Assembly (NCBI GenBank): GCA_027490345.1
Contig: JAIXYF010000419.1
Location: forward strand, 1 to 9,253
From: Novosphingobium sp.
GTDB lineage: Bacteria > Pseudomonadota > Alphaproteobacteria > Sphingomonadales > Sphingomonadaceae
Direction of reading: 5' to 3'
Length of the DNA stretch: 9,253 bases
The number at the start of each line of letters is the position of its first letter. Positions within the stretch are counted from its first letter, which is position 1. Shown one piece after another: positions 1-5,514 of the stretch. Under the pieces are notes generated by a model. That model ran no database searches and was not told where the DNA came from. It worked only from the letters and a program-made list of their open reading frames with translations. A program made the position numbers and the translations under genes.

Positions 1-287
1 TCACCGAACTGGGCAGCGAACAGACGCTATGGCTGGAAACCAACGCCGTGGACCTGAACGGGGTGAGCTTGACCAAGGGCTGCTATGTGGGGCAGGAGAA
101 CACCGCGCGGATGAACTGGCGGCAGAAGGTGAACCGGCGGCTGGTGGTGGTGCCGCTGGCGCAGTCCGATCCCGCCCGCCAGCGCGCGGCCTATCCGGAT
201 CTGGGGCTGGCCGTCGATCACCGCCGCGTGGAGGATATTCCCGCCAGCGCCGCGCCTATGTGGATGGACCTTACCCCGCCTGCGTAA
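1..287 (+). CDS. ygfZ: YgfZ/GcvT-family folate-binding protein, 3' end only
   Basis: The reading frame enters from the left edge (first full codon at 3) and stops with TAA at 285-287, leaving about 94 C-terminal residues. The diagnostic feature is the YgfZ signature K-G-C-Y-V-G-Q-E, encoded at about 75-98 and containing the conserved cysteine. It is followed by the N-x-A-R-M-N-W-R-Q-K-V-N-R-R segment typical of alphaproteobacterial members. YgfZ proteins resemble the aminomethyltransferase GcvT, bind tetrahydrofolate and support assembly or repair of certain Fe-S enzymes, including radical-SAM MiaB in E. coli. The N-terminal folate-binding domain lies outside the window. The last 17 bases overlap the end of the convergent TetR-family gene. 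Family assignment is firm; the exact substrate role is inferred from the family. Confidence 0.9.
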   Translation, partial: TELGSEQTLWLETNAVDLNGVSLTKGCYVGQENTARMNWRQKVNRRLVVVPLAQSDPARQRAAYPDLGLAVDHRRVEDIPASAAPMWMDLTPPA

Positions 288-858
288 GCTTGGCCTGCTC
301 GGTTGCTGCATCGAGCATCTGCGCGGCATAATCGCGCGCTGCGGTGCGCGGCAGTTCGAGCGCCTGGCACAGCGGTCCGCCCATCTGGGCATCACCCAGC
401 GCCATCAGCACCAGCGTCAGCGTGGTGCCGCGCATCGTGTCCGAGCCGAACTCGTTGAGCTCGACCACCAGATCATGGATCACATCGACGATCGGATCGA
501 GTGCATCCTCGTTCCCGGTCAGCAGCATCCACGAAGCAAGCGCGCCCGCGCCTTCGCGGTCGAACGCATCGAAGGTGAGTTCGACAACATCGCGGGGGCT
601 GCCGACACCCGAGCGGCTGGCAATGACCGCCTCGCGAATGACCTCGCAGATCGTTTCGGCCAGATGCCGCGCCAGTTCCTTTTGCAGGCCTGATGCCGAG
701 CCGAAATGGTGCAGCAGATTGGCATGGGTGCGCCCAATGCGGCCGGCCACGGCCTTCAGCGTCACGGCCTGCGGCCCCGCTTCGATCAGCAGGCCGCGGG
801 CGGCTTCTAGCGCGGCAATACGGCTTTCTTCAGGACTGAGACGCTTGCGAACGGACAT
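271..858 (-). CDS. TetR/AcrR-family transcriptional regulator
   Basis: This is a 195-residue protein if it starts at the ATG at 858. The frame stays open to a GTG at 903, which would add 15 basic residues. ATG is preferred because a purine run (GGGGGA) lies upstream, though at a long spacing of about 13 bases. Residues 11-70 form a TetR_N DNA-binding domain: a first helix around 11-27, a helix-turn-helix around 31-51, and the usual aromatic-containing H-F-G-S segment at 51-54 where the family has Y-x-H-F. The remaining roughly 125 residues are helical and variable, as expected for the ligand-binding and dimerisation domain. It probably acts as a dimeric, ligand-responsive repressor. Its target is not evident: no efflux or catabolic operon is adjacent. 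The gene converges on ygfZ and overlaps its last 17 bases. The acetyltransferase gene ends 107 bases upstream on the same strand. Confidence 0.88.
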   Translation of the reverse strand: MSVRKRLSPEESRIAALEAARGLLIEAGPQAVTLKAVAGRIGRTHANLLHHFGSASGLQKELARHLAETICEVIREAVIASRSGVGSPRDVVELTFDAFDREGAGALASWMLLTGNEDALDPIVDVIHDLVVELNEFGSDTMRGTTLTLVLMALGDAQMGGPLCQALELPRTAARDYAAQMLDAATEQAKLTQAG

Positions 859-965
859 TGCGCGGCGGTTTTCCCCCTTGCGGCGCGCACGACCCCCGCG
901 CACCGGAACCGCAAGGCCTAGAACTCCCGCGCTGGCAGGGCAAGGGGAACGCGCCGATAGAGCGC

Positions 966-1535
966 TCAGGCCGCGCGTCGCATCGGCTCGCGGTCATCAC
1001 CGCCGCCATCGCCATTGCCCACTTCGCCCAGCCGGATCTGATACATCACGCTGGTCACCATGGTGCCGCGCCCTTCGCTGCGGCGCAGCCGGTGCTCGCC
1101 GGTGGGCGCAAAGCCCAGCTTGTGCAGCACGCGCCCCGATGCGGGATTGTCGAGGAAGTGGCTCGCCTCGATCCGATCGTGGCCCAGCGCCTGCCCGACC
1201 GAGAGCACCGCGCTCGCGGCTTCGGTTGCAAAGCCCTGCCCCCAGTGCGCGCGCGTGATCCAGTAGCCCAGTTCAACTGCGCCATGCTCGCCCGGCGCAA
1301 GCCCGGCACAACCGATGATGCGCGTGCCATCTGCCCCCGGCAGCGTCACCAGAAAATCGGGATGATGCGGATCGGCCTTGCGGTTCACGAAAGCCTGCGC
1401 ATCATCCGCGCGGTAGGGCCACGGCGCGCGGGCAAGGTTGCGCACCACACTCTCGTCGTTGACCGCCGCGTGCAGTTCGGCCCAGTCTTCAGGCCAGGCG
1501 GGGCGCAGAAACAATCTTGCGCTGCGAATGAACAT
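966..1535 (-). CDS. GNAT-family N-acetyltransferase (RimJ/RimL-like)
   Basis: The product is 189 residues. The ATG at 1535 is chosen because AGGAG (1543-1547 read on the minus strand) sits 7 bases upstream; an upstream ATG at 1550 overlaps that ribosome-binding site. The N-terminus reads like RimJ/RimL proteins, with L-F-L-R-P around residues 8-12. The acetyl-CoA-binding motif A is E-L-G-Y-W-I at 88-93 followed by W-G-Q-G-F-A-T-E-A at 98-106. The N-x-x-S-x-x-V-L-x-K-L-G-F-like motif B segment lies at 130-142. Family members move an acetyl group from acetyl-CoA to protein N-termini or small amines; the substrate here cannot be read from sequence. The C-terminal 20 residues are Gly/Asp-rich and low complexity. 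The gene stands alone, downstream of the rplU-rpmA terminator, and probably has its own promoter. Confidence 0.88.
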   Translation of the reverse strand: MFIRSARLFLRPAWPEDWAELHAAVNDESVVRNLARAPWPYRADDAQAFVNRKADPHHPDFLVTLPGADGTRIIGCAGLAPGEHGAVELGYWITRAHWGQGFATEAASAVLSVGQALGHDRIEASHFLDNPASGRVLHKLGFAPTGEHRLRRSEGRGTMVTSVMYQIRLGEVGNGDGGGDDREPMRRAA

Positions 1536-1594
1536 GCCTCGTCTCCTCATCCGCCCCCACTCCGGGCGGCCACTAACCGCTCGGAATGACAGGC

Positions 1595-1623
1595 ATATTG
1601 CGATCAGCACCGGCGCGCATCAA
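1595..1623 (-). promoter_or_regulatory. candidate promoter for the GNAT gene
   Basis: Read on the minus strand, TTGATG (1618-1623) is separated by 17 bases from CAATAT (1595-1600). The -35 matches 4 of 6 sigma-70 consensus bases and the -10 matches only 3 of 6. Spacing is ideal and the site lies between the rpmA terminator and the acetyltransferase start, giving a leader of about 50 bases. This is a weak match and purely sequence-based. Confidence 0.3.
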
Positions 1624-1660
1624 TTATGCGGCAGGCGGCCCCGGGCGTGAGGGAGACACG

Positions 1661-1690
1661 AAAAAAGGGAGACGGGCTGGCCCCTCTCCC
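1661..1690 (-). terminator. Rho-independent terminator of rplU-rpmA
   Basis: On the minus strand GGGAGA (1690-1685) pairs with TCTCCC (1672-1667). The stem is extended inside by GGG/CCC with one bulged base and a 5-base loop, and it is followed directly by six T residues (1666-1661). This is a textbook intrinsic terminator 68 bases beyond the rpmA stop codon, and it separates the ribosomal operon from the acetyltransferase gene. Confidence 0.85.
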
Positions 1691-1697
1691 TCATCAA

Positions 1698-1742
1698 GCC
1701 GGCTCGTGAGAGCCGGCGGGGGCCATCCGCCTGGGATGGCCC
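1698..1742 (-). repeat. two perfect hairpins between rpmA and its terminator
   Basis: Two adjacent inverted repeats have no mismatches. The first is GGGCCATCC/GGATGGCCC at 1720-1742 with a 5-base loop. The second is GCCGGCTC/GAGCCGGC at 1698-1717 with a 4-base loop. Neither is followed by a T-run, so on their own they are not intrinsic terminators. Together with the terminator hairpin they form three stem-loops in the 3' untranslated region of the rpmA message, where they could protect the 3' end or slow polymerase. Confidence 0.7.
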
Positions 1743-1757
1743 GTCATGACCATCCGG

Positions 1758-2027
1758 TTATTCTGCGGCCTCAGCCATCATATCCACCGAGACGTACTTG
1801 CGGCCAAGCTTGCCCGAGTGGAACCGCACGCGGCCTTCGGCGAGAGCGAACAGGGTGTGATCCTTGCCCATGCCCACGTTGGCGCCCGGATACACTTTCG
1901 TGCCGCGCTGGCGAATGATGATGTTGCCGCCGATCACGAGCTGATCGCCGAACTTCTTGACGCCGAGGCGGCGGCCTGCAGAATCGCGACCGTTACGCGA
2001 AGAGCCGCCTGCTTTCTTATGTGCCAT
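1758..2027 (-). CDS. rpmA: 50S ribosomal protein L27
   Basis: The 89-residue protein is immediately recognisable: it begins A-H-K-K-A-G-G-S-S-R-N-G-R-D-S after the initiator Met and continues with G-R-R-L-G-V-K-K-F-G. L27 is a component of the large ribosomal subunit; its flexible N-terminal tail reaches toward the peptidyl-transferase centre and helps position tRNA. The N-terminus matches the non-extended form, with no cleavable leader of the Firmicutes type. The basic N-terminal arm and the R-Q-R-G-T-K and P-G-x-N-V-G-x-G-K-D-H-T-L-F-A core are present. The start ATG at 2027 has GGAG about 9 bases upstream. It lies 23 bases downstream of rplU on the same strand, the usual L21-L27 arrangement, and is followed by a strong terminator. 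Confidence 0.98.
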   Translation of the reverse strand: MAHKKAGGSSRNGRDSAGRRLGVKKFGDQLVIGGNIIIRQRGTKVYPGANVGMGKDHTLFALAEGRVRFHSGKLGRKYVSVDMMAEAAE

Positions 2028-2050
2028 CTGGGATTACTCCGGAATCTGAA

Positions 2051-2347
2051 TCAGGCGACGCTGAGGATGCGCAGCAGGGTCATCTGCTGGCGGTGGCCGT
2101 TCTTGCGGCGATAGTTGTGCCGGCGGCGCTTCTTGAACACGATCACCTTTTCAGACTTCGCCTGCGCGATGATCTCCGCCGAAACGGTAACGCCCTTGGC
2201 ATCCGCAATCGCGCCTTCATTCCCCGCGAGAAGAATGTCGGTCAGCGTGATCGTGTCACCGGCTTCACCCGCCAGCTTCTCGACCGCGATCTTGTCTCCG
2301 GCGGCGACCCGATATTGCTTGCCGCCCGTGCGCACGATTGCGAACAT
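2051..2347 (-). CDS. rplU: 50S ribosomal protein L21
   Basis: The product is 98 residues, within the usual 100-105 or slightly short. The frame is open further upstream, but the ATG at 2347 gives the conserved start M-F-A-I-V-R-T-G-G-K-Q-Y-R-V and has AGGA 5 bases upstream. The C-terminal part holds the basic rRNA-binding stretch K-K-R-R-R-H-N-Y-R-R-K-N-G-H-R-Q (about 73-88) characteristic of L21, which binds 23S rRNA in the large subunit. It is the first gene of the rplU-rpmA operon, with a sigma-70-like promoter about 110 bases upstream. Identification is certain. Confidence 0.98.
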   Translation of the reverse strand: MFAIVRTGGKQYRVAAGDKIAVEKLAGEAGDTITLTDILLAGNEGAIADAKGVTVSAEIIAQAKSEKVIVFKKRRRHNYRRKNGHRQQMTLLRILSVA

Positions 2348-2460
2348 GGTTCCTGCTATCCGTTTCAAGTGTCTGGCCGCCCCATGAACCCGCGAATCGG
2401 ATTGCATCAAACGGCATGGCCGAATCCCCGCATGGATGCGGAACCCCGGAAAGAGTGGCG

Positions 2461-2489
2461 CGGTTAATCGAACGGGGCTCTCGTGTCAA
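2461..2489 (-). promoter_or_regulatory. sigma-70-like promoter of rplU-rpmA
   Basis: On the minus strand a perfect -35 hexamer TTGACA (2484-2489) is followed after 17 bases by TAACCG (2461-2466). The -10 is a poor consensus match, but the spacing is optimal and the location fits a ribosomal protein operon. The predicted transcript would start near 2454 and carry a leader of about 107 bases. A short inverted repeat, CCGCAT/ATGCGG (2428-2441), lies in that leader. Confidence 0.55.
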
Positions 2490-2570
2490 CGCCGCAGGCA
2501 GGTGAAATGCAGCCCCAACCTGCTTCCCGCCCCGCTTCCCCGGCCCGGCAAAAGCTTCTATGGCCCGCTT

Positions 2571-3110
2571 ATGGCATCCCTGTCCATTCGCATCACCGCG
2601 TGTTTCGGCGCATTGCTCGCGCTCTCGGCCTGCAATGCAGACCGCGCACGCTTTCCCTCGCTGGCGATTCGGCCCGCCGAGCGCGCCTATGGCTCTGGCC
2701 AGCAAGCAGCGCCCTCTGGAACGCGGCCGCTCGCAACGCAGTTGTCGTCAAGCACAGACCTTGCCACGCAAGTGAAAGGCTTGCGCGAAACGGCCCGCGC
2801 AGCGCACATGCGCTTTGTTGATCAGCATGGCGCAGCCTTGCGCCTTGTCGAAGCGGCCAAAGGCGCTGCGCCGGGAAGCGACGCCTGGTCACGCGCAACG
2901 ATCGCGCTGGCAGGCCTCATCTCCGCGCGCAGCGAGGGTATGGTCGCGCTTGCCGAGTTGGACGGCTTGTTGATCGCGGCGACTGAGGCCGCAGCCGTTG
3001 GTGCCGGGGCAGACCTCGCTATCGTCGCTCCCGCGCAAAGAGAAGTGGAGGCACGGCTGGAGGGAGAGGACAGGGTGATCGCTGCGCTGGGCGAGGCAAT
3101 CACGGCGTAA
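2571..3110 (+). CDS. small putative lipoprotein of unknown function
   Basis: I do not recognise the family. From the ATG at 2571 the protein has 179 residues and begins with a clear lipoprotein signal: Arg7, a hydrophobic stretch 8-18, and a lipobox L-S-A-C at 18-21 with Cys21 as the predicted lipidated residue (Asn at +2). The mature part has a Ser/Gly/Pro-rich linker to about residue 60, then Ala-rich, charged sequence expected to be almost entirely helical (about 65-179), possibly a helical bundle. No catalytic motif is visible. The frame is open upstream to 2436, but the signal peptide only makes sense from 2571. No Shine-Dalgarno precedes that ATG. It is the only complete plus-strand gene here, divergent from rplU and convergent with the toxin gene. 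An envelope location is inferred from the signal alone. Confidence 0.8.
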   Translation: MASLSIRITACFGALLALSACNADRARFPSLAIRPAERAYGSGQQAAPSGTRPLATQLSSSTDLATQVKGLRETARAAHMRFVDQHGAALRLVEAAKGAAPGSDAWSRATIALAGLISARSEGMVALAELDGLLIAATEAAAVGAGADLAIVAPAQREVEARLEGEDRVIAALGEAITA

Positions 3111-3137
3111 AGCTGGCTTGATCCCGCCTGTACGGCC

Positions 3138-3449
3138 CTACCGCAGATCATCCTTCAACCGCTCGATCTGGTGCATCCGTTCGTGAAGCACAGTCACGAT
3201 ACCGACCTTGTCGTCCGCAAGAACCTTCCAGTAAATGACATGCTGCTCGTAGCGGCAGAAGAAACCGCGCACGCCGAACCCCGCCGGTATGGCGCGCCAG
3301 GGAAACTCCCGTGCGGCGATCGCGGCGAAGCGGGCAAACAAGCCGGTAATGTAGCGCTCGGCCTGCGCTTCGCCCCAATGGTCGCGCGTATAGTGATAGA
3401 TCTCGTCGAGCCTGTCCCCCGCGCCGCGCTGGACAAGATATTCGCTCAC
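3138..3449 (-). CDS. RelE/ParE-family toxin of a type II toxin-antitoxin pair
   Basis: The 103-residue product has the ParE/RelE fold signature. An N-terminal helical pair (about 10-46) contains D-E-I-Y-H-Y and G-E-A-Q-A-E-R-Y-I. The segment F-P-W-R-A-I-P-A-G-F-G-V-R lies at 49-61, and strands ending Y-E-Q-H-V-I-Y-W (67-74) and V-G-I-V-T-V-L-H-E-R-M (82-92) follow. The conserved H-E-R-M end resembles ParE proteins, which poison DNA gyrase; mRNA cleavage as in RelE cannot be excluded from sequence. The start is a GTG at 3449 whose bases overlap the antitoxin stop (GTGA, a 4-base overlap), implying translational coupling. Order (antitoxin first) and size are typical of parDE. The gene appears intact. 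Confidence 0.87.
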   Translation of the reverse strand: MSEYLVQRGAGDRLDEIYHYTRDHWGEAQAERYITGLFARFAAIAAREFPWRAIPAGFGVRGFFCRYEQHVIYWKVLADDKVGIVTVLHERMHQIERLKDDLR

Positions 3450-3709
3450 GCGCTGCGGCGGCCCTGATTGCGGGTGATCACATCGCTCGCGCTCAAGGGA
3501 CTGTAGCTATCGTCAGGCGCGGCGAATGCTGCGCCCAGTTCAGCTTTCAGCCGCTCGAACGCCTGCTGTTCGACGCGTGCCATATCCATGCGGATCAAAT
3601 CCCTGACATATTCGCTGACATTCTCGTATCGGCCCGCTGCACCGACATTGGCGGCGACAAAATCGCCTAGTGGGCCAGTGATGCGGACATTGAGGGTCAT
3701 GCTGGACAT
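3446..3709 (-). CDS. ParD-like ribbon-helix-helix antitoxin
   Basis: The 87-residue protein lies directly upstream of the toxin gene and overlaps it by 4 bases. Residues 4-11 (M-T-L-N-V-R-I-T) form a short beta strand, followed by helices around 13-22 and 31-45 (N-V-S-E-Y-V-R-D-L-I-R), matching the ribbon-helix-helix DNA-binding fold of ParD/CopG antitoxins. The C-terminal half, including a charged helix at 45-60 and a flexible tail, would wrap the toxin. The start ATG at 3709 has GGAG 8 bases upstream; Met4 is an alternative start. It is expected to neutralise the toxin and to repress its own promoter through the palindrome at 3731-3755. Confidence 0.85.
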   Translation of the reverse strand: MSSMTLNVRITGPLGDFVAANVGAAGRYENVSEYVRDLIRMDMARVEQQAFERLKAELGAAFAAPDDSYSPLSASDVITRNQGRRSA

Positions 3710-3730
3710 CGCGTCGCTCCGATTATCGCG

Positions 3731-3755
3731 TCCGCAATATGTGGAATATTGCGGA
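3731..3755. promoter_or_regulatory. perfect palindromic operator of the ParD/ParE-type locus
   Basis: TCCGCAATAT and its exact reverse complement ATATTGCGGA flank a 5-base centre, 22 bases upstream of the antitoxin start. The palindrome covers the predicted -10 box, the expected place for an autorepressor site. Ribbon-helix-helix antitoxins normally bind such paired half-sites. No T-run follows, so it is not an obvious terminator for the upstream moaE. Confidence 0.75.
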
Positions 3756-3764
3756 CAACGTCAA
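3736..3764 (-). promoter_or_regulatory. promoter of the antitoxin-toxin operon
   Basis: On the minus strand TTGACG (3759-3764) is separated by exactly 17 bases from CATATT (3736-3741). The -35 matches 5 of 6 and the -10 matches 4 of 6 sigma-70 positions. The -10 is embedded in the palindrome. The -35 begins only about 10 bases past the moaE stop, so the toxin-antitoxin pair has its own promoter despite following the moa genes on the same strand. Confidence 0.65.
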
Positions 3765-3774
3765 TGCAAACGCC

Positions 3775-4224
3775 CTACCATCGCGCTAGATCGCGGTGGT
3801 CATCCGGGCGCGGTTCGATCCAGCGCCAGCCCTTTGCGGTCTTTTCGCGCTTCCAGAACCAGCTCTGGCTTTTGAGGTGGTCCATCGCGAAATCGGCTGC
3901 GGCAAAGGCATTGCGCCTGTGCCGCGCGGCGGCGGCGACCAGCACGATGGGATCGCCTGCCTGCATCACGCCATAGCGGTGGAGGATCAGCAGACCGTCG
4001 AGCGCCCAGCGCGCCCGCGTGGCGGCTGCCAGCGCCTCCATCCCCGGCAGGGTCATCGCGGCATACTGCTTAAGTTCCAGCGCCTCGACCGCGTGGGGGC
4101 CGCCTTCGGCGCGCACTTGCCCGAGGAAACTTACGATGCCGCCCGCTTCGGGATGCGCGGCGGTGAAAGCGGCGAGTTCGTCGGAGGGCGAGAACCCCTC
4201 GCCCAGCAGACGCACGTCGGCCAT
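3775..4224 (-). CDS. moaE: molybdopterin synthase catalytic subunit MoaE
   Basis: The product is 149 residues, the normal MoaE length, starting at the ATG at 4224 (M-A-D-V-R-L-L). MoaE and MoaD together form molybdopterin synthase, which inserts two sulfurs into cyclic pyranopterin monophosphate to give molybdopterin in the cytoplasm. The visible hallmarks are the G-x-V-S-F-L-G-x-V-R strand (about residues 29-38), the L-E-L-K-Q-Y segment, R-H-R-R-x-A-F-A-A at about 102-110, and the catalytic-lysine region D-H-L-K-S-Q-S-W-F-W-K-R-E near 116-128. The latter carries the two lysines conserved in the family (equivalent to K119 and K126 of E. coli). It lies 13 bases downstream of moaD. Confidence 0.96.
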   Translation of the reverse strand: MADVRLLGEGFSPSDELAAFTAAHPEAGGIVSFLGQVRAEGGPHAVEALELKQYAAMTLPGMEALAAATRARWALDGLLILHRYGVMQAGDPIVLVAAAARHRRNAFAAADFAMDHLKSQSWFWKREKTAKGWRWIEPRPDDHRDLARW

Positions 4225-4237
4225 GGCCTGCGGCACC

Positions 4238-4489
4238 TCAGCCCCCGCTGACGGGCGGCAAGAAGGCCAGCTCGTCGCCGGCAGCGAGCACGACCGCATC
4301 ATTGTCGCCAACCAGCGCACCGTTCAGCGCCATGCGCACCCGTTCGCCCAGCAGTTCTACCGCGAGCACCGGATCGAGCGCGGCCAGCACGTGCTCCAGC
4401 GGCCCCGGGGCCACGGCAAGCTCGCCCATCCCGGCGATGTCTTCCAGACGGCCCAGAAACACCAGCGTGGCACCGCCAGCCTCCGACAC
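4238..4489 (-). CDS. moaD: molybdopterin synthase sulfur carrier subunit MoaD
   Basis: This ubiquitin-like protein ends in the diagnostic F-L-P-P-V-S-G-G. Its terminal Gly-Gly is adenylated and thiocarboxylated (by MoeB/sulfurtransferase, not present here) so that the C-terminus donates sulfur to the precursor bound by MoaE. The frame is open far upstream inside moaA, but a GTG at 4489 gives 83 residues, close to the 81 of E. coli MoaD, and places the first strand T-L-V-F-L-G-R-L at residues 8-15. No in-frame ATG exists in a suitable place, so a GTG start is inferred. The start falls 2 bases after the moaA stop codon, suggesting translational coupling. Confidence 0.92.
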   Translation of the reverse strand: MSEAGGATLVFLGRLEDIAGMGELAVAPGPLEHVLAALDPVLAVELLGERVRMALNGALVGDNDAVVLAAGDELAFLPPVSGG

Positions 4490-4491
4490 GA

Positions 4492-5514
4492 TCAGCCGCC
4501 CGTCATCGACATGTGGCGCGCCAGCGCGGGCGCTGCGCCCGCCTTGTCGATCACGAAGGCGTGGCGCTCGGGCTTTTCGCCCATCGCGCGGGCGAAGGCA
4601 TCGGCCATTGCGGCTTCGGGATTTTCGGAGCGCAGCGCGGCGCGCAAGTCCACCTTGCCCTCTCCGCCAAGGCACATGAACAGCTGGCCGGTTGCGGTCA
4701 CGCGCACGCGGTTGCAGCCTTCGCAGAAGTTGCCCGTCAGCGGCGTGATGAAGCCCAGCCGCCCGCCCGTCTCGGCAATATCAACATAGCGCGCCGGGCC
4801 GCCGGTACGCGCATCGCTGGCGCTCAGCGTCCAGCGCGCTTCAAGATCGCGGCGCACCGCATCGAGCGGCAGATAATGGTCGAACCGGTCGCCCTCAACC
4901 TCGCCCAGCGGCATCACCTCGATCAGCGTGACCGAATGGCCCTCGCCATGCGCCCAGGCGATCAGATCGGGCAATTCGTGTTCGTTGATGCCTTTGAGCG
5001 CCACGGCATTGAGCTTGATCCTGATGCCTGCCGCCTTGGCCGCCGCGATGCCTTCCAGCACTTGCGGCAAGCTGTCGCGCCGGGTCAGCTCGGCAAACTT
5101 CGCGCGGTCCATCGTATCAAGCGATACGTTGATCCGCTTCACGCCCGCCGCCGCCAGATCATCGGCAAATTCCGCCAGCCGCGTGCCGTTGGTGGTCAGG
5201 GTCAGTTCGTCGAGGCTGCCCCCCTCTTCGTTGGTGCCGAGCTTGCGGCCCAGCGCGCGCACCAGCTGCATCATGTCGCGCCGCACCAGCGGCTCGCCGC
5301 CGGTCAGCCGGATCTTGCGCACCCCGCGCGCGATGAACGCCAGCGCGACCTCGTGCAGTTCCTCCAGCGTCAGCACTTCGGCGCGCGGCAGGAACGTCAT
5401 GCGCTCGGGCATGCAATAAGCGCAGCGCAAATCGCAGCGGTCTGTCAGCGAAAGCCGCAGATAGGTGATGCGGCGCGCGAAGCGATCAACGAGCTGAGAG
5501 ACCGGGCTGTTCAT
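4492..5514 (-). CDS. moaA: GTP 3',8-cyclase MoaA (radical SAM)
   Basis: The product has 340 residues. It catalyses the first step of molybdenum cofactor synthesis, converting GTP to 3',8-cyclo-7,8-dihydro-GTP, which MoaC then rearranges; moaC is not in this window. The N-terminal radical-SAM cluster motif C-x3-C-x2-C is at Cys27, Cys31 and Cys34, the SAM-binding G-G-E at 72-74, and T-T-N-G at 107-110. The second Fe-S cluster, specific to MoaA, is held by Cys264, Cys267 and Cys281. The C-terminus ends in Gly-Gly, which in MoaA is required for substrate turnover. All key residues are intact. The start ATG overlaps the stop codon of the upstream SDR gene (ATGA), and moaD begins 2 bases after the moaA stop. 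Confidence 0.97.
   Translation of the reverse strand: MNSPVSQLVDRFARRITYLRLSLTDRCDLRCAYCMPERMTFLPRAEVLTLEELHEVALAFIARGVRKIRLTGGEPLVRRDMMQLVRALGRKLGTNEEGGSLDELTLTTNGTRLAEFADDLAAAGVKRINVSLDTMDRAKFAELTRRDSLPQVLEGIAAAKAAGIRIKLNAVALKGINEHELPDLIAWAHGEGHSVTLIEVMPLGEVEGDRFDHYLPLDAVRRDLEARWTLSASDARTGGPARYVDIAETGGRLGFITPLTGNFCEGCNRVRVTATGQLFMCLGGEGKVDLRAALRSENPEAAMADAFARAMGEKPERHAFVIDKAGAAPALARHMSMTGG

Noticed and set aside
344..1258. 304-residue plus-strand open frame
   Set aside because: Ser/Arg/Pro-rich shadow across the TetR and GNAT genes, both of which have clear domains on the minus strand.
1646..1673. GGGAGAC direct repeat either side of the A-run as a possible mobile-element end
   Set aside because: Only 7 bases are shared, there is no transposase or inverted-repeat pair nearby, and the second copy is one arm of the terminator.
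3731..3755. Palindrome as a terminator for moaE
   Set aside because: No T-run follows on the minus strand and the arms are AT-containing. Its overlap with the promoter -10 fits an operator better.
4490..4675. Upstream extension of the MoaD frame to 145 residues
   Set aside because: The extension lies wholly inside moaA in another frame and reads as low-complexity Arg-rich sequence. MoaD length fits a start at 4489.
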